Shown here: positions 59,696-64,000 of the stretch, piece by piece
How the letters are laid out: the number at the start of each line of letters is the position of its first letter
How positions within the stretch are numbered: position 1 is the first letter of the stretch
From: Nocardioides sp. Root1257
GTDB taxonomy: Bacteria > Actinomycetota > Actinomycetes > Propionibacteriales > Nocardioidaceae
Direction: 5' to 3'
Assembly (NCBI RefSeq): GCF_001425175.1
Contig: NZ_LMDV01000011.1
Location: 15,245-79,244 of the forward strand
DNA length: 64,000 nucleotides
Made by a program: the position numbers and the translations under genes
Notes under the pieces: generated by a model
Seen by the model: the letters and a program-made list of their open reading frames with translations, nothing else
The model's database searches: none
Told to the model about the DNA's origin: nothing

Positions 59696-60984
59696 CCGTC
59701 CACGACGTGTTGTCGAGTCTCCGGGAGGCTGGAGACCGCGTGCGGGGGTTCTGGCTCGACGGGGCGGGCGGGAGGAGTTGGTCCGGGCGAAGGTCGATTC
59801 TCGGACTCCTCGAAGAGGGGGATCCGTCCCTGGTGTTCGATGCTCATCGTGGCGTGGTCGAACGTCATTGCGACGGGGTCGTCGAGGAGGTCGGGACCGA
59901 CATCTTCGACGCGCTCGAGCGCGAGATGGCCGCCCTCGCGGGGAGCATTGAGATGTGGGTCGGCTACTTCGGCTACGCCAGCCGGACGGACCTTCCCGCC
60001 CGCGCGAGCATCAATGGGGTTCCGGACGCCGTCTGGATGGGCTGCCGCGCTCCCGTCGTCGTCGACGAGCCAACGGTCCCTGAGAGCCGGACTGGCCGCG
60101 GTGACCATACTTCCGACGTACCTGCGGACGTCCCGACGCTGGAGGAGTACGAGCACTGGTTCGACACCGTCCAGCACCACTTGCGGGCCGGAGACACCTA
60201 CGAGTTGAACCTCACCTACCGGACGTCTCGGTTGTCCACCTGCGATCCGATGACGACCTACCTGCGTCTGCGGAAGTTCAACCCTGCGCCATACGCCGGC
60301 CTGCTGACCCACCGCGGCACCACCCTCCTGGCCGCAAGCCCGGAGAGGTTCGCCAAGGTCGACGAGGACCGGTGGTTGGAGACGAAGCCGATCAAAGGCA
60401 CCACGTCCCGCGGTCGGAACACTGCCGAGGATGCAGCGGCTCGGTGGGACCTCGCCACGGACGCCCGCTTTCGCGCGGAGAACCTGATGATCCTGGACCT
60501 CCTGCGTAACGACCTCGCGACGGTGTGCGCCGTCGGGAGCGTGACGGTGCCCGAGTTGATGCAGGTGGAGTCCTACGAACACGTCCACCAGCTCGTGTCC
60601 ACAGTCCGTGGGCGGCTCCGTCCGGAGGTGAGCACTGTGGCTTCAATTCGCGCCATCTTCCCTCCGGGGTCCATGACCGGAGCACCGAAGCGGCGGACCA
60701 TGGAGCTGATTGACTCCATCGAGCCGACCGCCCGCGGGATCTACTCGGGCGCCTTCGGTTGGATCGGCACCGACGGCACAGCCGACCTCGGCGTCGTCAT
60801 CAGATCCGCGGTGGCGACGTCCGCGCCCGGTGGCCACACCTACGAGATCGGATGTGGCGGCGGCGTCACCGTGTGGTCCGACGCCCGGGCGGAGTACGAC
60901 GAGACCATGTGGAAGCTCTCGTCCGTCGTCGGCGCGATAGCGGAGCGCGGCGAGGTCGCTGGGCCGGGAGCGGTGCGCCCTTGA
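59692..60984 (+). CDS. pabB: Aminodeoxychorismate synthase component I
   Basis: 430 residues, ATGA overlap with pabA. Chorismate-binding domain landmarks: GDTYELNLTYRT, ASPERFAKVDEDRWLETKPIKGTTSRG, ENLMILDLLRNDLATVCAVGSV, FPPGSMTGAPKRRTMELID and GGVTVWSDARAEYDE. The PIKGT motif, with its Lys, marks aminodeoxychorismate synthase as opposed to the Ala of anthranilate synthase. No aminodeoxychorismate lyase (PabC) domain is fused. Confidence 0.92.
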   Translation: MTVHDVLSSLREAGDRVRGFWLDGAGGRSWSGRRSILGLLEEGDPSLVFDAHRGVVERHCDGVVEEVGTDIFDALEREMAALAGSIEMWVGYFGYASRTDLPARASINGVPDAVWMGCRAPVVVDEPTVPESRTGRGDHTSDVPADVPTLEEYEHWFDTVQHHLRAGDTYELNLTYRTSRLSTCDPMTTYLRLRKFNPAPYAGLLTHRGTTLLAASPERFAKVDEDRWLETKPIKGTTSRGRNTAEDAAARWDLATDARFRAENLMILDLLRNDLATVCAVGSVTVPELMQVESYEHVHQLVSTVRGRLRPEVSTVASIRAIFPPGSMTGAPKRRTMELIDSIEPTARGIYSGAFGWIGTDGTADLGVVIRSAVATSAPGGHTYEIGCGGGVTVWSDARAEYDETMWKLSSVVGAIAERGEVAGPGAVRP

Positions 60985-61465
60985 TGATGAAGCAGTCAAG
61001 CGCAGTGCGGACCAATCCTTTACGACAGCGTCGTAGGTCTCTGTCGTCGGCTCAGTCACGAGGTCATTGCACGTAATCATGCCTTTCGCGTAGCCCCGCG
61101 GTTCGTGGGAACGACGAGCACTCATCGACGGCGACACACTCCAAGAAGCATGACCGTTGACACATCCCGACGGGGCTGCATTGATGGAGAGCAGAGCCGC
61201 ACTCGGGCGGCTGGAGGTGCAGGGTGCCGTATCGGACGCGGGTTCAGGTCCCGCCGAAGGTGTGTCGTCAGCAGCGGGTTACGAGGTTCCGACGCCATGA
61301 TGCCGATGTTCCTCGACCTGTGCAGTGGCGCCCGTTTACATACATGCACCCACTCGGGAACGGCGCTGTCGCGTCCGTGACCGTTCGACGTCCGTCCGGC
61401 TCGTCTGACTCAGCAAGGACCACCCCGGTCCCCGCTGAGACCTAGACCCCGGAAAGGGGACTGTC
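60985..61465. other. Intergenic stretch between pabB and the second GH3 gene
   Basis: About 480 bases with no supported gene. GCGGG-TTCAGGT-CCCGC at 61238-61254, preceded by ATCGGAC, looks like the T arm at the 3' end of a tRNA or tmRNA, but no cloverleaf or CCA is present and the loop departs from TTCGAAT. A ribosome-site-like GGAAAGGGGA lies ahead of the next start. Confidence 0.4.
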
Positions 61466-64000
61466 ATGACCATCACCCTGCACCCGCCCTGGACAGACCC
61501 ACCCAGCAGTCCTCACGGCCAGGACCGACCCGGGCCGATCGGGCGTCGCACCCGTCGCACCGGCGCGGCCGTCCTCGCGGTATCCGCCCTCGTGTTCGCT
61601 GGCCTCAACGTGACACCCGACGCTGAAGCAGCACCCACGACCCGGCCGTGGATGAAGGCGTCCTTGCCGCCGGACATCCGGGCCGAGCGTCTCCTGGTGG
61701 CGATGACGCTCGAGGAGAAGGTCGAGCTCATGACCGGCGACCAGGGCGAGGCGCCGTCCGCGTTCTACAACGGCCCGATCCCGCGCTTGGGCATCCCCGA
61801 GCTGCGGATGGCCGACGCCGGCGGTGGCGTCGCTTCCCGCGGTTGGGAGCTGCCCGGGACCGGCGATCACGCGACCGCCTTCCCAGCCGGCGTCAATCTC
61901 GGGGCGACGTGGAGTCCCAAGATCGCCCGTGCCTACGCCGCCGCAGTGGCGACGGAGACCAAGGCCACCGGGCACGCGATGCTCCTGGGGCCGGGGTCGG
62001 ACATGGGACGCCAGCCGTTCTGGGGTCGCATCGGTGAAGGGATGAGCGAGGACCCCGTCCTGACGGCGTCCATCACGACGCCATACGTCCGAGAGGTTCA
62101 GAGCGACAACGTGATCGCGAACCTCAAGCACTACGCGGGCTACACCCAGGAGGTGGACCGAGGCGCCGGGCAGAACTCCCTCATCGACGAACGCGCTCTG
62201 CACGAGGTCTACACCTACCCGTACGCCGAGGCGATCCAGAAGGCGGACCTCGGCTCGACGATGTGCTCGTTCAACAAGATCAACGACGTCTATGCGTGCG
62301 AGAACGACGTCCTGCTCGACGAGGTGCTACGCCAAGAGCTGGGCTTCACGGGGTTCGTGATCACCGACTTCGGTGCCATCCACTCAACCGAGCCGTCGAT
62401 TGAGGCCGGGACCGACATGGAGACCGGCACCGGCGACTCCTACGGCGCTGCTCTGCTCCAGGCGGTCCAGGACGGGCGCGTACCCGAGTCCCTGGTCGAC
62501 CGGTCAGTGCGACGCATCCTGCGCACGATGTTCGCCATCGGAGTCTTCGACAACGACTACACGCCGACGTCGATCCCCGTCGCGAAGGACGGTGCCGTCG
62601 CGGCACACGTGCAGGACCAAGCCATCACGCTCCTGCAGAACAAGAAGAGCACCCTGCCCCTGCGTCAGAACCGGGTCGACTCGGTCGCCGTCATCGGCGG
62701 CGACGCCAACGTCCCAGCACTACTCGGCGGGTCGTTCGCGGTGAAGCCCACCTACCAGGTCAGCCTTCTTGACGCGCTCCGTCAGCGGGCAGCGCGAGCC
62801 GGAACGACAGTGCGCTACGCCCCCGGCAACGACCCCGTGAACGGGGCCTCGATGCTCGAGACAGCCGACATGACAGCAGTGCCCTCGACCGTGCTGACCC
62901 CCGAGACCGGATCCGGTACCGGCCTCACGGCCCGCCACTACGCCGACACCTCCTTCGGCGGCCAGAGCGTCACCCGGGTGGAGCACCAGGTCCTGTACGA
63001 CACCGGGTTCACTGGCGGGCAACCTGCGTTTGCGACGCTCTACTCATCGCAGGTTCCTCCCGTCCCCGCGATCGGCAACCCCCTGGGGTCGGGCCAATCG
63101 GTGAAGTACACCGGATTCCTGACCGCCCCGAGCACCGGCACCTACCGACTCGGACTCACCGGTTGGGGTGACGGCAAGGTCTACCTCGACGATCAACTCC
63201 TGGTCGACATGACCGGGGCTGACGGCCGTCGAACCGTTGATGCCCCGGTCCAGCTCACCGCAGGGCAGCGGTACGCGATCCGGGTCGAGTACGCCGCAAC
63301 CCGGCCCCTCGTGTCACTGCAGCCCGGAAGCGTGGTCCTGCAGTGGGCGCCGCCCACGGGTGCCCTCTCGCCGGGCATCAAGCAGGCCGTCGCAGCCGCG
63401 AGGGCTTCGGACGTCGCGGTGGTCTACGTGCGGACCTACGAGAGCGAGGAGCGCGACCGCGTGTCACTCAAGCTCCCGCAGAGCGCAGACCAGCTGATCT
63501 CGGCCGTCACCGCAGCCAACCCACGCACGATCGTGGTCCTGGCGACCGCTGGTGCCGTCACGATGCCATGGCTCAGCAAGGTGCCGGCCGTCGTGCAGAA
63601 CTACATGGGCGGACAGGAGGAGGGCAACAGCCTTGCGCGCGTCCTCTTCGGAAACATCGCGCCCTCGGGTCACCTACCGATCAGCTACCCACGCAGCGAG
63701 GACGCGCTGCCGCCCGGCGTCCACAATCCCTGGGACACCAAGGGCAACCTGGACGTGGACTTCAGCGAAGGCGTCGACATCGGGTATCGGGGGTACATCG
63801 CCTCTAGGACCAAGCCGCTGTTCCCGTTCGGGTTCGGCCTGTCCTACACGACCTTCAAGTTCCAGCGGCTCGCGCTCACCGGCATTCCTGCCCGGGGCAA
63901 CGGGGGAGCAGCACGAGCGACGGTCACGCTCCGCAATTCCGGGGCACGGGCCGGCACCGAGGTCGTGCAGGTGTACGGCGGCCCGCTACCCGGCCTCGAC
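61466..64000 (+). CDS. Secreted GH3 glycosidase with PA14 insert (3' end beyond the window)
   Basis: The frame is open from ATG 61466 to the last base, giving 845 residues and no stop. A twin-Arg-like, long signal sequence (RRTRRTGAAVLAVSALVFAG) precedes the GH3 domain with LGIPELRMADAGGGV, MSEDPVLTASITTPYVREVQ, NLKHYAGYTQEVDRG and nucleophile Asp301 in FVITDFGA. The PA14 domain (TARHYADTSFGGQ, KYTGFLTAPSTGTYRLGL, GKVYLDDQLLVD) sits inside the second domain, which has the acid/base Glu cluster at 659-662 (ESEERDRVSL). A fibronectin-III-like domain begins at FPFGFGLSYTTF. PA14 in GH3 often restricts substrates to small glucosides. Confidence 0.9.
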   Translation, partial: MTITLHPPWTDPPSSPHGQDRPGPIGRRTRRTGAAVLAVSALVFAGLNVTPDAEAAPTTRPWMKASLPPDIRAERLLVAMTLEEKVELMTGDQGEAPSAFYNGPIPRLGIPELRMADAGGGVASRGWELPGTGDHATAFPAGVNLGATWSPKIARAYAAAVATETKATGHAMLLGPGSDMGRQPFWGRIGEGMSEDPVLTASITTPYVREVQSDNVIANLKHYAGYTQEVDRGAGQNSLIDERALHEVYTYPYAEAIQKADLGSTMCSFNKINDVYACENDVLLDEVLRQELGFTGFVITDFGAIHSTEPSIEAGTDMETGTGDSYGAALLQAVQDGRVPESLVDRSVRRILRTMFAIGVFDNDYTPTSIPVAKDGAVAAHVQDQAITLLQNKKSTLPLRQNRVDSVAVIGGDANVPALLGGSFAVKPTYQVSLLDALRQRAARAGTTVRYAPGNDPVNGASMLETADMTAVPSTVLTPETGSGTGLTARHYADTSFGGQSVTRVEHQVLYDTGFTGGQPAFATLYSSQVPPVPAIGNPLGSGQSVKYTGFLTAPSTGTYRLGLTGWGDGKVYLDDQLLVDMTGADGRRTVDAPVQLTAGQRYAIRVEYAATRPLVSLQPGSVVLQWAPPTGALSPGIKQAVAAARASDVAVVYVRTYESEERDRVSLKLPQSADQLISAVTAANPRTIVVLATAGAVTMPWLSKVPAVVQNYMGGQEEGNSLARVLFGNIAPSGHLPISYPRSEDALPPGVHNPWDTKGNLDVDFSEGVDIGYRGYIASRTKPLFPFGFGLSYTTFKFQRLALTGIPARGNGGAARATVTLRNSGARAGTEVVQVYGGPLPGLD

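Noticed and set aside
61225..61265. Possible tRNA or tmRNA 3' end
   Set aside because: The T-arm-like GCGGG-TTCAGGT-CCCGC has an unusual loop, and I cannot fold an acceptor stem or find CCA; a tmRNA/tRNA search over 60985-61465 would settle it.
1..64000. CRISPR arrays, rRNA genes and complete insertion sequences
   Set aside because: I saw no regularly spaced 25-40-base repeats, no rRNA-like sequence and no intact transposase in either strand.

Overview
The window reads as chromosomal DNA of a high-GC actinobacterium, most likely a soil member of the Nocardioidaceae or a close relative. The evidence is GTG/TTG starts, tightly overlapping operons, a decayed Lsr2 paralogue, a crotonyl-CoA carboxylase/reductase next to full-length PntA/PntB, an actinobacterial-type integration host factor domain and a tRNA-Glu-derived attachment site. 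The genus is an inference; no rRNA is present.

Layout. 1-4.9 kb: end of an ethylmalonyl-CoA pathway block (MaoC hydratase, ccr with an apparent 38-base deletion and frameshift) and pntAB. 4.9-6.6 kb: a gene graveyard holding four broken pieces (lsr2, the tail of a phenol-hydroxylase-type flavoprotein, a livM-type permease tail, the start of an aldo/keto reductase). 6.6-11.6 kb: XRE regulator and cupin facing an MFS pump, SDR, zinc alcohol dehydrogenase and SnoaL-like gene. 12-19.9 kb: a catabolic operon (SnoaL-like, ACMSD-type amidohydrolase, carotenoid/stilbene-cleaving oxygenase, benzaldehyde-type dehydrogenase, FAD hydroxylase) divergent from a PucR regulator, with a perfect 17-bp palindrome between them. 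20-24.8 kb: ROK repressor and a large secreted GH3 glycosidase.

24.8-34.6 kb is accessory DNA: a tRNA-Glu(TTC)-derived att core with repeated integrase-arm-like sites, a truncated integrase, a truncated secreted-protein tail, then a second element with an intact tyrosine integrase, an excisionase-like gene, a well-formed promoter/operator, small regulators, and a coupled trio encoding a putative PD-(D/E)XK/replication-relaxation-like protein, an mIHF-like protein and a metallophosphoesterase.

34.6-41 kb: a 3-hydroxyacyl-CoA dehydrogenase and a GntR-controlled glutarate-type cluster (class III CoA-transferase, glutaryl-CoA dehydrogenase, aldehyde dehydrogenase, DUF1932 dehydrogenase). 41-49.8 kb: a LysR-controlled, tightly overlapping catabolic operon (zinc alcohol dehydrogenase, cupin, DUF3500, RraA, RidA, hydratase, HpcH/HpaI aldolase, TfdB-type hydroxylase) with no recognisable ring-cleaving dioxygenase. 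49.8-61 kb: a tetrahydrofolate-centred block: LigM/DesA-type O-demethylase, MTHFR-like reductase, PurU, FolD, plus folate biosynthesis genes folP, pabA and pabB, and a ribose-type ABC importer. 61.5 kb to the end: a second secreted PA14-containing GH3 glycosidase, cut by the window edge.

Taken together the right two thirds looks like a plant-phenolic catabolism region: secreted glucosidases could free methoxylated phenolics from glucosides, the oxygenase operon and the TfdB operon process the aromatic or side-chain parts, and the LigM block removes methyl groups onto tetrahydrofolate and returns them as one-carbon units. The enzyme families are read from the sequence; the substrates and the joint pathway are inference.
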